Notes: generated by a model from the letters alone, not told the origin. A stretch of 64,000 nt of DNA from Narthecium ossifragum (GCA_963920575.1 OY986974.1:3237275-3301274), one strand, 5' to 3'; counted from the stretch's first letter, positions 34,716-47,689 are shown. A program made the numbers and translations.

Positions 34716-36341
34716 TTAGAGTCCAGAAAGCACGTCGATCATGACCTTGCGAGGTTTGATCTTTGCTTGGAGAGGGACGGCCTTTAGGAGGGTCAGCCCA
34801 CCTGCCTCGGCCATTTCGACTTCTTCTATCCCAACTCTCTCCCAGTCGAAACACTGAATCATGCTTGCCAATGCTAATGGCAGTGCTCGGCGAGCAAAAC
34901 TCTCTCCTGGGCATTTCCTCCTTCCCATTCCAAAGGGGGTCGTTTTAGGACCATCACCTTTCTCTTTCTCAGGCAGGAACCTCTCTGGGATGAACTTGGT
35001 GGGCTCAGGCCACATGTTGGGGTCGCGATGAATGACCCATAGATTGACCAATATCATCGTGCCAGGTGGAATGGTGTAGCCTCCCAAGGTGCACTCTTCA
35101 GTCGATTCATGAGGCAGGAGAAGCGGGCCCGTAGGAGACATTCGCAGCGTCTCATGGATGATGGCGTTTAGGTAGGGGAGATTGGCCATGTCCTCTTCTT
35201 CCACCAACCGACTCGTCCCGACGTGCTCATCGATCTCTCCCTTAGCGTTCTTCAGCACCTCTGGGTTGTTGAGGAGATACGCCATCGCCCACTGGATCGT
35301 ATGGGCTGTCGTGTCTGTTCCTGCTAGCAAGAATGACTTCATCCATCCAAGTGAAGGTCAGTACGTGCATGACACAATTCACTAGGGAGGTGAATTTAAA
35401 TAGTTAAAGATAGCAGAAAGCGTGCATGCACTCACGGAAATTAGAGCCTTGATGATCTGGTCGGTGTAGTACTGGGGATCTTTTTGTTGCATATCCAGCA
35501 GATAGCCAATCATGGTATTCTCGCTGCCTCTACTCTTCCTCTTCTCGTCGATGAGGCCCTGCATAAACTTGTCCAACCAAGCTGACATTTTTGCCACCTT
35601 CTTCTTCCTTCCATTGGTGTCTATTCCTCGCAGAAACCCCGGCAAGAAATCTCCGACGTTTGACGCTCCCGAGTTCCCGAATATCCCATCCACCACATGC
35701 AGAAACTCTTTGGTCTCAGCTGAAACCCCGTTCTCGTGTTCGCCGTAGTACCTCTTTCCGGTGAGCATCCCCATGATCAGGTTCAACGTCAGCCCGAACA
35801 GGCTCTCAATCAGCTCCACCGTCCTGAACTCCACCCCGCGGCGGTCGGAACTCTGGAACAGCCGCTGCACCAAAGAGCGGACCTCCGTGGCGCGGGCGGC
35901 GGCCATGGCATTGACTTTTGCCGAAGATAGGATCTCGACGGTGGAGATCCGGCGGATGTTGCGCCAGTGCTCGCCGTAAGGGGCGGTGCCGAGGGTGGTG
36001 TAGTCGTAGCTGAGACCGCGTAGGGAGGGGAGCTTGGGACGGGTGGCGAAGGCGAGGTCGTTCTTGGTGAAGCACTCATTGGCGAGTGTGGCGGAGGAGA
36101 CGACCAGGACCTTGCGGGTACCGAAGCGCAGCATGAGGAGGGGGCCGTAGCGGGAGGCGAGGCGGGCGAGGGGCTGGTGAAGGGGCTTCTTGAGGAGGTA
36201 GAGGTGGCCGATGATGGGAAACGCCGGAGGGCCGGAAGGTGGCAGGTTCTTCTTCTTCTTGTTGCTGTTGGAGAGGAAGAAGAGGACGACTAGGAAAGAA
36301 AAGAAGATGGCAATGTAAGAGATGAGGGGGGTGGCATCCAT
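34716..36341 (-). CDS. Cytochrome P450, CYP81-like (copy 2)
   Basis: Exon 1 36341-35436 (302 codons) and exon 2 35336-34716 join in phase 0 across a 99-bp GT-AG intron to give 508 residues. An N-terminal membrane anchor (residues about 5-25) is followed by LPPSGPPAFPIIGH. The I-helix is AGTDTT, the K-helix ETLR, the PERF motif is present, and the heme loop FGMGRRKCPGES has Cys444. It differs from copy 4 at many sites in exon 1 but is very close in exon 2. It is predicted to act at the ER surface as a monooxygenase. No disabling change was seen. Confidence 0.88.
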
Positions 36342-36440
36342 GATGGATTGATTGAGTACTGTTTGTTAGCTATCTAGCTAGCTATTAATTAGATGTTGAT
36401 GAGTTTGAGGGTATGATCTTATAAGCAAGTGGAGGTTGCT

Positions 36441-36448
36441 TTATATAG
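36441..36448 (-). promoter_or_regulatory. TATA box of P450 copy 2
   Basis: The minus strand reads CTATATAA 100 bases before the ATG, inside a stretch (GCTATATAAAG) shared in form with copy 4. Confidence 0.6.
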
Positions 36449-38180
36449 CAAACTGAGCAGCACATGGGCAGTTTAATTCTTTTCTTCTTGTTCTCCTTCT
36501 TCGGTTTGAAGGAAACCATAAAACTTTGACTTGATCGCCATCTCCGTTGTCGATTATGAATGCAATTAGTCATCCTAGAAGATGGAAAATCGAGGTTTTT
36601 AACTGTCAAAGAAAGAGACATCCATCACCGAGTGATTTGATTAATGAGAGATATGATGGTAAGGATTTTGATTCGGGTAAATCTCGGCATTCCTATGGAT
36701 TAGCAATTGGTGTTTGATTTTTATATTACTTTCTCATTTGTATATGTACATGATGGTTCACATGTTGGCCATCGAACTCTCCTCCACCAATTTCTTACTT
36801 TGACGCAGTCAAGTGATTCCTCTGCTCCAATGTCAGGATCTCTATGGCCACATCTCCGACTCTACCATTGCTCCACCACCCATTGTTAAGGAGAATGGGA
36901 CTGATGATGTTCCAAATCCAAAATATATGGAGTGGAAGCAGACGGAACAGCTAGTTCTCAGTCATCTTCTCTCATGCATCCTTGACTGAAGAAAGCTATG
37001 TCCGAGGTCCCCAGGCTTACTACCTCCAACCACGTCTACTGCTCTTAGAGCACGTCTAAATAGTTACGTGACCAATTTAAGATCTCATAGCTTTTATATC
37101 TATTAAAGCCTAGATATATGATCAGGGGCATTTAAGTAAAATTACCTATCTTATTTAGGATTTAATCGTAATTAGGTAAGTTCACTTAACTGTAGTTGAC
37201 GGGAGGAATGATTAATATTTTCTTAATGTTTTTAAAGATACATACGTGAAGGATTGTAGATTTACATTTGTGATTTAAGAAGCTCTAGAGTCCTTGAAAG
37301 TAAATATCCCTTAATTAATTTATATAGAGTTGGTCCATACATCTAAGTATCTAACTCGATCGACTAATGCATGAGCATATATGATTCTAACTTATATATT
37401 TACGTGGTAGGCATATGTCGTATGTGGCCGCCGGGGCGTGACCGGAATTCATGCGGATCAGGTCTGACTTATTAAGAATGGTAGTCAAGGCTTGGATGTT
37501 TAAATTAAGCTTTATTTGGGTTTTAGTCCACTTGAGAAAATGAATCCCTGATCGGAGGTGACATCAAGTAACCTTCGAGTCGAATGTGAGTGTAAAGATA
37601 TGCGTGAAAACCTTACCTTAGGGTCCAATTCAAATATGACTATCAAGAATTCCAGCTTCAGCAGGTGGAGAGAAGAATTCCTGGACTCATGGCGACAAAT
37701 CGCAACAGGATGTGAGGACCGGCATCAGGATAGCCGCCCCTCTCGCTGGAATAATGAAGGAACTGACATCTCCTCTGCTTTGACCGGAGGCCTGTGGCCT
37801 TCAATTCTTCAATTCTTTCTCTTTGTGGGTAACTCTATGTAGGGATATATGTATATATTTAGTCTCTTTTTTTGTTTCCCCAATCTTTAGGCTCAATTTA
37901 TCAAAAAATAAGAGAGAAGATAATGAAAAGAATATCTAGACGATCTACTATTTCATGTGAAACTAGGCATTAATGAATCGTGAAGGGGGGTAAGAAATGT
38001 TTGGTTGCATAAAAAGTAAACTATTCTCATAAAATATAACTAATAACTAGAATCATGGTTCTTGATAATTGAAATCTCCATAAAATATGTAGTTTGAATT
38101 TGTGTTATGTCATTTTTTGGGGTAATCTTGTAACTTTTGGGAATTTAAGGGTAATTGTGTAAATTCGTAGGTTTTCAATG
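36449..38180. other. Upstream region of copy 2 and duplicated P450 flank
   Basis: No gene seen. 37380-37800 is a diverged duplicate of 42090-42400 (shared words GAGAGAAGAATTCCTGGACT and GTGGATGTTTAAAT-like). 37955-38110 matches 56755-56930, downstream of copy 4. Confidence 0.5.
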
Positions 38181-38553
38181 ATATATATATACTAGGTGGG
38201 CCCCCTGCCACCTGGCTGGGTAACCATCAGGTTAATGGGTGATTTGTTCGGTTATAAAAACCGAATTTGATTAATGGATTAGTATGGATATTAGATAAGA
38301 TTGATTATATTAGATTAGTATACTATAACTATAGAATATATATAACTGTATGAATTAAATCAATATTATAAGGGGGCGATTATGCATAACCGTTATTGCT
38401 CCTTATAAGGTTGATATCAACCTTATATAAGGATGTATATTTAAAACTAACCTAGGAAATATGATAAAAATATACAAAGTTAACTTAGGAAAATATACAT
38501 ATAAACAAACTAATAGATGGAAAACGGTTGTAACCGTTATTGCTCCTTATAAG

Positions 38554-38594
<41 letters not shown>

Positions 38595-38875
38595 GTGGGA
38601 CCCCTGCCACCTGGCAGGGTAATCATCAGATTAATGGATGATTCGGTTATAAAAATCGAATTTGATTAATGGATTAGTATGGATATCATATAAGGTTAAC
38701 ATTATAAGGGGGCGGTTATGCATAACCATTTTTGCTCTAGGTTGATGTATATTTAAAACTAACCTAGGGAATATGATAAAAATATACAAAGTTAACTTAG
38801 GAAAATATACATGTAAATAAACTAATATAAGGGAAACGGTTGTAACCGTTATTGCTCCTTATAAGGTAGACTAGT
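38181..38875. repeat. Two-copy AT-rich direct repeat
   Basis: Copy A (38181-38560) and copy B (38580-38870) share the order: GGTGGG(C/A)CCCCTGCCACCTGGC, then a GGTTATAAAAA block, then CCGTTATTGCTCCTTATAAG. A (TA)n tract separates them (38557-38591). A further partial unit ends at about 39231. Confidence 0.75.
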
Positions 38876-39235
38876 ACTCACATGTGCCACTGACACAGTT
38901 TTTAGTTATTGTTAATATAAAATTTTAACAAACTCCCTGTAGTTTGTCTGGTTAGACGGCTGTGTTGACCCGTAGGTGGTCCAGAGTTCGAAGGTTGGTC
39001 ATAGCTTTTTGTTCACTGCCACCATAAAACATAGCCTATAAAATAAAATATTATAAGTCTAACTTAGGGTATTTAAATCAATATAAGTCTTTGCATATTG
39101 CATAAGATAATATTAATAGAACTTAGGTTGATATGAATTAATGCAGGTTCATATAAAGCAAACTTAGAGAATATATATAAAGAAACTTAGGGGATATGAA
39201 TTAATGCAGGTTAATCGTTATTGCTCCTTATAAGG

Positions 39236-39239
<4 letters not shown>

Positions 39240-39266
<27 letters not shown>
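39240..39266. repeat. (TA)n microsatellite
   Basis: An uninterrupted AT dinucleotide run. Confidence 0.95.
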
Positions 39267-39269
<3 letters not shown>

Positions 39270-39346
39270 ATTTCCTCTGTTTATTATTATTTTCGAGTTT
39301 CCGTTGCTTGATATTATTATTATTTCCTTTTGTTTTTGCTCTGTTT

Positions 39347-39546
39347 NNNNNNNNNNNNNNNNNNNNNNNNNNNNNNNNNNNNNNNNNNNNNNNNNNNNNN
39401 NNNNNNNNNNNNNNNNNNNNNNNNNNNNNNNNNNNNNNNNNNNNNNNNNNNNNNNNNNNNNNNNNNNNNNNNNNNNNNNNNNNNNNNNNNNNNNNNNNNN
39501 NNNNNNNNNNNNNNNNNNNNNNNNNNNNNNNNNNNNNNNNNNNNNN
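39347..39546. other. Assembly gap (200 N)
   Basis: Exactly 200 N, a round number often used for gaps of unknown size. Coordinates across it are nominal. Open frames listed through the gap are meaningless. Confidence 0.98.
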
Positions 39547-40290
39547 GGCATAAGGAGATCAGACTAGTGACACAACGGCGACGGGGCTTGGAGGTCACAA
39601 CGGCGACGGGGCCTGGAGGTCGCGACGGGGCTTGGAGGTCCTGATCGGAGCCAGGGAAGGAGGTCTCGACGGGGGCATGGCGAGGTCACGACGGGGGCTT
39701 GGAGGTCCTGATCGAAGCCGGGGAAGGTGGGAAGTCGGGGAAGGAGGTCGCGACGGAGGCTTGGAGGTCCAGATCGGAGCCGGGGAAGGAGGTTGCGACG
39801 AGGGCTTGGAGGTCCTGATTGGATGTGAGGCCCGCTGGGTCTACCGTGAGACAAGATGTCTGCGCCTGGAGGGCGGGGCTAAGTCGGGTAGCCGGGTAAG
39901 TAATCTCACAACGCCTGGATATGGTCCGGGGTTCCATATAAGTATATGTAAGCCGTTAATAAACACAACGCGTTTTAAAGCCGTGCTGGCAGTGATCTGT
40001 CAGAAAACTCTATGGTTAATCGTGCTCGACCTGGAGTAGTCACACGATGGGTGACCTACAGGGAAGTTTTTCCAGATTTATGCGGTGAGCCAAAAGCGGA
40101 CAATATTGTGTCGGGTGGGGCCCTCGGGTGAATCCTGGTCGAACCGGGAGCCCGCGGGCCGGGGCCCATCGGAGGTCACGACGGGGCTTGGAGGTCGCGA
40201 CGAAGCCTGGGACGACGATGGGGAGCCTAGGACGGGGATCATGTTGGGAGATCGGGGAGCCGTAGGAAGTGGTGAGAGGAGAGTGGTAAA
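39547..40290 (+). repeat. GC-rich tandem repeats and LTR-like terminal sequence
   Basis: 39570-39830 repeats GGAGGTC(G/A)CGACGG and GATCGGAGCCGGGGAAGG. 39960-40130 contains GCGTTTTAAAGCCGTG, GGTGACCTACAGGGAAG and AAAGCGGACAATATTGTG, words I recognise from widespread plant LTR ends. No protein domain. Confidence 0.45.
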
Positions 40291-41235
40291 ACAGAATTGT
40301 GGAAAATAGGAAAACGTAGAAAATTTCGGGGAAAATAATAGAAAACTGGGAAAAATGTTGGAAAATAGGGAAATGTGGTGAGAAAATAGGTGAAGATACC
40401 AAATTTCTGGGAAGTAACTTCCAAAATTATGGTGGAAAGTAAATGCCAATTTTTTGAGAAGTAATTACCAAAATTGTGGTGGAAGGTAAGAACCGGATCA
40501 GTGGAAAGTAACTCCCATAATTACGAAAAGTAACTACCACAAAAAATATGAAAAGTAATCACTAGAATTGTTGAAAGTAAATACAACAAAAAAATGTGGA
40601 AACTAACTACTATAATTGTGGAAACTAACTAATTGGATAACCATTTTGGTGAAAAGTAACTACCAACCACTTAAGTCAAGCCTATTTTGTTTTCGAAAAG
40701 TAACTCACAAACTAATATGGATGTTACTTTCCATAATCTTGATGTTAATATTGTGAAAAGTAACTTACAATGATTGTGGGAAGTAGCTTGAGTTCATGAT
40801 GATGAAATCATGAAAAATTTGTGAGTTAATTTCCAAATTAAACTAATGAAAAGTAACTTGAGTTATTTTCCACAATTATTACAAGTTACTTTTCATAATT
40901 CAGATATTAGTACCGTGGAAAAAGTAACTTACCACAATTACGCAAGCAAGTTGAGCTCTCGATGATGTAATCATGGAAAGTAACTTGAGTTACTTATCAG
41001 ATTAAACCATTGGGAAGTAGCTTGATTTAGTTTCTAACTTGAGTTGCTTTTCACAATTGTTACATTACTTTACACAAGCATTACAAGTTACTTTCCAAAA
41101 TTCAGATGTTAGTACGGTGAAAAGTAACTTACAACGATTATGAAAAGTAACTTGAGTCAAAATTGAGTCAAAACAAATCGAGGAATATTTGTGAAAAATT
41201 TGATTGTCAATTGCGAAAAGTAACTAGCATGAAAG
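40290..41235. repeat. Dispersed GAAAAGTAACT motif array, both orientations
   Basis: More than 20 copies of (G)AAAGTAACT variants occur at irregular spacing. At least four are on the opposite strand (AGTTACTTTTC). No ORF of interest. It could be a subterminal-repeat region of a DNA transposon or an eroded minisatellite. Confidence 0.6.
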
Positions 41236-44206
41236 GAGGGAGACACTATTTGCTTTTCAAAAATAAAAAGAAAAAGAAAAAGAAAAAAAGGTGGCACTAT
41301 TTTTCCCATGGCTGCCTCGTCGTCCCATATGGACGTCGCGACCATTGTGACGAGGATCTCGAGCTCGGGATCATCACTGTAGACGAGGCTTGGCGACGGC
41401 AACGGGTGATGGTCGAGATCGGCGACTGGGCTTGGTGAGGTCGTTGTGGTACCTATCGTCACCGATCGGAGGAGATCGGCTGGTCGTCGAAGGAGGAGAT
41501 CGGGAGGTCATCGTAGGAGGAGATCGTACCTCCGATCCGAGGTTGCGACGGGGCTTGGCGACGGGCGATGTTTGGGTTCCGTGACGGGCTTGACGGCGAT
41601 CTCGTGGACGAGATCCGACTGGATCGGCGACAGGGAAGCCCGGAAAGGAGGTGGCGGCGACCTCGCGTCGGATCCGACGGGATCGGAAGGGCGGCAGACG
41701 AGATTGGCAATGGATGGCGACGAGGTGATCAGGATCAGTGACGGACGGGATCAATGATGGATGGTGACGATGATCGACGATGGACAGCGAGATCGGAATG
41801 GGCGTCGGACGTACTGCGAGCTCGGATCGACATCCAACGGTGAGATTGGGCCCGCCGGACGGCCGTGGGGGTGGGGGGATTAGCTGGGGGTATGGATAGA
41901 TATAGATAGATAATATGGCCATTTTCGTCTAGTAGATATATGGAGACCTGTCGTCGGATGATATTTTTTTCGAGAACTTGTTGTCTAATCCGCCATTTTT
42001 AAGCCATCGACATGGATAGCCTTTAATTTATGTGGAGCTGCCTTATTATAAGATCTGGTCTTCTAGATGGTACGTAGACAGCTCTCTGGATCCACTAATG
42101 CATAAGCATGACTTCAATATATATCTATTTATATATATATAGGCATGCGTCATCTCTTGGCGCCGGGTCGTGACTGGAATCATGCCGTTCACAGAATTAA
42201 TGGCTTGGAACATGGATCAGGTGACTAAGAATAAGAATAGTAGTCAGAACGTGGATGTTTAAATAAGTTGGAACATGGATCAGGCTATCTCTGGCCTCCC
42301 TAATATGACTATATATCATCAAGAAAAGTCTAGCCTTGAGAGAAGAATTCCTGGACTGATGGGCTATCTCTGGCCTCCCTTCCTTTTGATTCATTTTATC
42401 CACAAAAACAGTTTAAAAAAAGGAAAGTGGGAAACGTGACAAGTCATGGAATTACATGAGTTTTGACATGGAGTCATTGGTGAAGAAGAAGGGAAAACAA
42501 TCTTGTTTGTGGATCGGGCTTGGTTAAATACATTGGCCCGGAACACAGCTTGGACCGGCTTTAGATTCACCATGCAATGGTCCAGGCCCGAGCCAGTCTG
42601 CAATGAAAAAGCCATGTTTATTTCTTCTATGTAGAAATTGGGACGCCTTAATTGGTTATAGGTCCATAACCTCGGGCCGGGCCAGGGACGGATTATTATT
42701 ATTTTTTTTTGTTTTGTTTTTGTTTTTGAAGAACCCTCCATGAAAACTCAGACCGAGTTGCGGTCTACTTTGATCTAATCTACTGCTATTATGAATGGCG
42801 GGTTTGAACTAGTTTTCATCATGTGTTTTTTTATCTTCGATTTTACCCTTCTTTTATGCGATTATTCCTTCTTATGTCTTAGACCGAAAACACATTCTAA
42901 AGCAACCCATGCGAAGGATGTTGTTAAACCGCTTTATAACTGTTATTCGACGGAAAGTGATCGATCATAGTGGCATATATGAGAGTATTGATTTCAGTAA
43001 TTTGACGGTGCATACGTAAATATGAAAAATATAATGACATATATGTAAAATATAATTTACTTTTTTTTTACATATATGTCAATATCTCTAAAAATTTACC
43101 CCAAGTACCTTTACGATACTGGTAAACAAAATTGAGAGCCATTGCCTTAATTAATTGACATTGCATATTTTTTTGTCGGAAGGCACACCCGATGTTAAAA
43201 TTCACCAACAATCAAGAAGATAACAAACCACACCAACAAATTCAAACAATAAACTAAGAATTTGAGGAAGAGAAAATAGAGAACACACCAAAGAACACGA
43301 GGATTTACGTTGACAATAGCCTACATCCACGGACGATACGGGCGATCAATTCACTATCAAGACGAATGAGAGTTACAAATACAAAGCTTTTCTCCCCAAA
43401 TCCCTAATCTCTCATATCCCAAAAATTATGGTTAAAAAACTCCTCTCTCTTTCTCTAGAGGTCCAAAGGAAGAAGACCAAGACCTAAAAAACATCTCCAA
43501 AACCCCTATTATAGGCCCCAAGTTATTTTAGGATTGGATTAATCCAAACCTTTCAATTTTCCCATCTATAGTGTTTCGAATCAATTCAGAATAGGGTTGG
43601 ATCGATCCACTATGAAATGTTGAAAATAAGCCTCTAGAAACATGGTTGGGATCGATGCAATGTCCAAAGGTGCAAACACGTCTCTAGAAATGACTTTCGG
43701 ATCGATCCAGACAAGTCTGGAACAACTTCATGTTGGATTGATCAATTCAAAATGAAAATAGAGCCAATATTCAACAACTATTACATCACCAAATCCACCC
43801 GATTTCAATCAGAACAAAAAAACACGCTTAAAATTTTACAAAAGACGAAAAGTAGCTCACGGGCGAGAACTTGCCGCGCGTGGGTCCGTGAGCTTGGCGA
43901 TCGGTTGATGGAAGTGGACGAAGGAGAGGACGTGCGCCATGGACGGCGACCCTCTTAAAATAAGAAAGAAAGAGACAATTTGTAGTACTGTAATTAAGTA
44001 ACTAATTATATACTTACATATAAATATCAGTCGAACACGACTATTTATGCTTTTGGATGGTCATTGGAGGACACATCGCCAATGCCCCCATCTAATTATT
44101 TAACTTACGTATATAATAAAGGCAACAGACAGTACTAAATACATAGACAATGGCAAGCTTTTATTCTCAAAATCTCATATATGCTTGCCAAATGGCGGCT
44201 TCATTT
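41236..44206. other. Intergenic region with repeats and duplicated P450 flank
   Basis: 41300-41900 is GC-rich GATCGG/CGACGGG repeat DNA. 42090-42400 duplicates 37380-37800. 43250-43500 has copia-LTR-like words (GAGGATTTACGTTGAC, CTACATCCACGG). 44041-44090 is the conserved 3'-flank block of the P450 copies. No gene recognised. Confidence 0.45.
44160..44165 (-). terminator. Putative poly(A) signal of P450 copy 3
   Basis: AATAAA on the minus strand about 42 bases after the stop, within the AATAAAAGCTTGCCATT string also present after copy 4. Confidence 0.4.
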
Positions 44207-46365
44207 TTAGAGTCCTGAAAGAACATGGATCATGATGTTACGTGGTTTGAACATTGCTCGGAGAGAGATGGCCTTAGTTAGGGCCGCCCCACCTGATTCG
44301 GTCATGTCGACTTCTTCTATCCCAACTCTCTCCCAGTCGAAACACTGGATCATGCATGCCAATGCTAATGTTACCTCTCGGCGGGCAAGGCTTTCTCCTG
44401 GGCACTTCCTCCTTCCCATTCCAAAGGGGATAATTTTAGGACCATGATCACCTTTCCCATTTTCACGGAGGAACCTCTCTGGCGTGAACTTGGTGGGCTC
44501 AGGCCACAGGTTGGGGTCGCGATGAATGGCCCATGCGTTGACCAATACCATCGTGCCACGTGGAACGGTGTAGCCTCCCTGCAGGGTGCACTCTTCAGTC
44601 GATTCATGAGGCAGGAGAAGCGGCCCCGTCGGAGTTATTCGCAGCGTCTCGTTGATGATGGCGTTTAGGTAGGGGAGATTGGCCATGTCCTCTTCTTCGA
44701 CCAAACCACTCGACCCGACGCGTTCATCGACCTCGGCCTTGGCCTTCTTCAACGCCTCTGGGTTGTTCAGTAGATGCGACATCGCCCACTCCATTGTATG
44801 GCTCGACGTGCCAGTTCCCGCTATCAAGAATGACTTCATCATCCATGCAAGTGAAGGTCAGTACTGGCATGCATGGTAGTGATCATATATGTATCAAAGA
44901 TGGCACAATTAAGGTATGCAAATAATTAGGTGAAAGTAAGAAGAGAGCATGCATGCATGCAAAGGGAGCTAGACTCACTACAAAGAGAGCCTTGATGATC
45001 TCGTCGGTGTAGTACTTGGGATCCTTTTGTTGCATATCCAGCAGATAGCCGACCATGGTCTTCTCGCCGCTGCTGTTATCCGGCTTCCTGTTCTCGTCGA
45101 TGATGCCCTGCATAAACTTGTCCAACAAAGCCGCCAGTTTTGCTGCCTTCTTCTTGCTTCCAGTGAAGTCAATCTTTTGCAGAAACCCCGGTAAGAAATC
45201 TGTGAGGGTCGATGTGTAAACATACATAATAAATCAAACTATTAACCCGTATGGATCTTTAACTTTCATGCTTTCATCCATATACCACGTAACGACGATT
45301 AAGCGGAAGCGTCATTAATAGAAGGCACATACCTTTGTCCATTAGTGTGTTCGTCCTCGCTGCTATCTCCTCCTTCCTTGTAGAAAACCAATTTCTCTCT
45401 CAAAACCCTATTTCTCTTTAATGTCACAGATGATCGGATTATGTGTATAATTTTTAATATATATCAGGTAGAGAGAGGACCGTTTTTTCCTATTTCACAT
45501 TACGTGCACTTCCCATCAAAGTTGCACAATAGGAGAAATAATGATTCTCACTTATCCATTAGATACGTATACGAGTCAGGTAGGATACGTATGTTATTAG
45601 AGGGGTGAATAGATAACCTTATCTCTATAATTTCAAATAGTCATTATATTATCAAATAAATCATGTGGGTCATTAATTAAATTTCTAACACGATGCTCCG
45701 GAGGTGCTAGATACCTCCTCCACCATCTCCTGGAATACCCTCGTCTCGACGGAGCTCCACTTCTCTTGTTCGCAGTAGTTTCTCTGGCCCGTGACCATCC
45801 CCATGATAACGTTCCCCGCCAGCCCGAACAGACTGTCTCTCAGCTCCACCGTTCTGAACTCTTCCCCGCGGCTGTCGAAACTCTGGAACAGCCGGCGCAC
45901 TAGACTGTGGATCTCCGCGTCGCGGGCAGGAGACGAGGCACTGAGTTTTGTAGAAGACAGGATCTCGACGGTGGAGATCCGGCGGATGTTGCGCCAGTGC
46001 TCGCCGTAAGGGGAGGTGCCGACGGTGGTGTGGTTATAGCTGACGCTGGTTGTAGAAGGAAGCTTGGGACGGGTGGCGAAGGCGAGGTCATTCTTGGTGA
46101 AGCACTCATTGGGGAGAGAGGCAGAGGAGACGACGAGGACCGATCGGATTCCGAAGCGCAGCAGGAGGAGGGAGCCGTGGCGGGAGGCGAGGCGGGCGAG
46201 GGTCTAGTGAAGGGGTTTCTTGAGGAGGTAGAGGTGGCCGATGATGGGGAGCGCCGGAGGGCCTGAGGGGGGCAGGTTCTTCTTCTTCTTCTTGAAGATG
46301 ATGAAAAGGAGTACTATGAAAGCAAAGGAAGTAGCAACATAAGAGATGAGGAGGGTGGCATCCAT
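44207..46365 (-). pseudogene. Cytochrome P450, CYP81-like (copy 3), disrupted
   Basis: The gene starts MDATLLISYVATSFAF at 46365. Codon 54 is TAG (46204-46206) where the other copies have CAG (Gln). After TSGAS the frame runs into a foreign block of about 490 bp (45201-45690) and resumes at DFLPGFLQKIDF. Exon 1 ends at 44979 before GTGAGT. Exon 2 (44833-44207) is open over 208 codons with ETLR, PERF and FGMGRRKCPGES, but its I-helix reads AGTGTS, losing the conserved acidic residue. Three independent defects make a working enzyme unlikely, though exon 2 alone looks young. Confidence 0.88.
45201..45690 (-). mobile_element. LTR-like insertion inside P450 copy 3 exon 1
   Basis: On the minus strand the block begins TGTTAGAAATTT and ends CCCTCACA, so it has TG...CA ends like a solo LTR, and it lacks coding potential. 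No matching 5-bp target duplication was seen, and a few codons of the gene (near SNVG) are missing at the junction. Confidence 0.5.
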
Positions 46366-47339
46366 GATCGATTGAATAAGAGTAGATAGCTAGCTATATG
46401 TATCGGATGGACATGAGTTTGAGCGAATTATATGAAGCAGGCTGAGCTGCATGTTGGAAATCTTTTAAGTGGAAAAGGTTTTGGAATCTTTTTTCATTAG
46501 TGAGAGTTGCAGGACTCTTCTCAATTACAGACAACACCCTTACATTTGTTAACTTATAAATGGCTCAACTAACATCCAACTTACTTAATGAGCCATCAAG
46601 TTCCAAGATGGTCATAACTATGACTCTTAGATTACAAACTTTGACCCTGACTCTTGGATTACAAACTTCTAGAGAAAACTAGAATTACAAATTACCTCTC
46701 AACACTGCATGCCTTCATATAGCAATCAAGGGGAGAAATCAAGGGAGTGAAAAAGAAAAGGGGGGTATAAGGTGAAAGTAAGATTTGTGTCAAGGAGGGG
46801 GGCCAAATCCTCCAAAATCCTCCAAGATCGATTGAATAAGAGTAGATAACTCCCCTCCTTCAAGAGGAGTTATATCTTAAAAATTTTCCGGTGATTTTTC
46901 AGCGATCTTCCGGCCAAATCCTCCAAGATCCATTTGTTTCTCTCCATCTTGCTTTCTAGTAAGTTTTTATCTTGAAATTTTAGTTATATGCTTGTTGTGT
47001 GAGATTTAGGGTTTATATAATCAAATTAAGATTTTTTTTATAGGAATTGAGATGCCCATTTTTTATTAGAAAATTCATTTTTTAATCATTCTGGTATGGT
47101 GATTTGGGTAGTGGCATTGTTGATAAATTTCATAAATTTCTTGTATTAATTCAATTAGATTATATGAAACATGTTTTCCATAAGAATTTTTATTATTAAC
47201 TTGTAATTCCTTTATAATCGATACATAATTGTCATCATATTTGTGTTATTTATAGTGATGGATGGTGGCATTGTTCCACTATTGTGTCGAATGGACGGAA
47301 AGGTGGAATTAAAGGGTAATACGAGTGATATTGTGTCGA
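46366..47339. other. Upstream region of P450 copy 3
   Basis: A weak TATA-like TCATATAA lies at 46429-46436 on the minus strand. The 23-base leader string GATCGATTGAATAAGAG... at 46366-46388 is repeated at about 46827-46849. No gene seen. Confidence 0.4.
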
Positions 47340-47456
47340 ATGGCCGGAGGGCGGCAGGTTCTTCTCCTTCTTCTCGTTGTTGCTAAAGATGAAGAAAAGG
47401 AGTACTATGAAAGCAAAGGAAATGGAAACATAGAAGATGAGGAGGGTGGCATCCAT
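47340..47456 (-). pseudogene. P450 N-terminal relic
   Basis: MDATLLIFYVSISFAF, membrane anchor, then NLPPSG, nearly identical to the start of copy 3. Homology stops after the proline-rich hinge. It is a truncated duplicate. Confidence 0.85.
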
Positions 47457-47482
47457 TATCGATTGATTAGTAGTAGTCATTA

Positions 47483-47612
47483 TGGCGCAGGGTAACGTGG
47501 ATCTCTCGATGGGAGAGATAACCAGACTCTCTATGGGAGAGACAACCAGATTTCTATGGGGAAGAAATCAAAAAAACCCTAATTTTATTCATCAACCAAA
47601 ACTCCCTTTTCC
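47483..47612 (-). mobile_element. LTR tail related to the element at 1-2804
   Basis: The plus strand begins TGGCGCAGGGTAA and follows the reverse complement of 2680-2804 with scattered changes. It abuts the P450 relic leader. Confidence 0.75.
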
Positions 47613-47689
47613 CTTTGTCTCATGTAGCTCCCCTTCAAAGATCTACAGGGCCTTCCCTGATAAAACTCCCTTTCACAAGCGCGCGTGTG

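Noticed and set aside
39221..39644. ORFs across the N gap
   Set aside because: Their length comes from undefined bases.
45201..45690. A genuine second intron in P450 copy 3
   Set aside because: GT and AG are present at the edges, but removing the block does not restore the frame. The other copies have no intron there.
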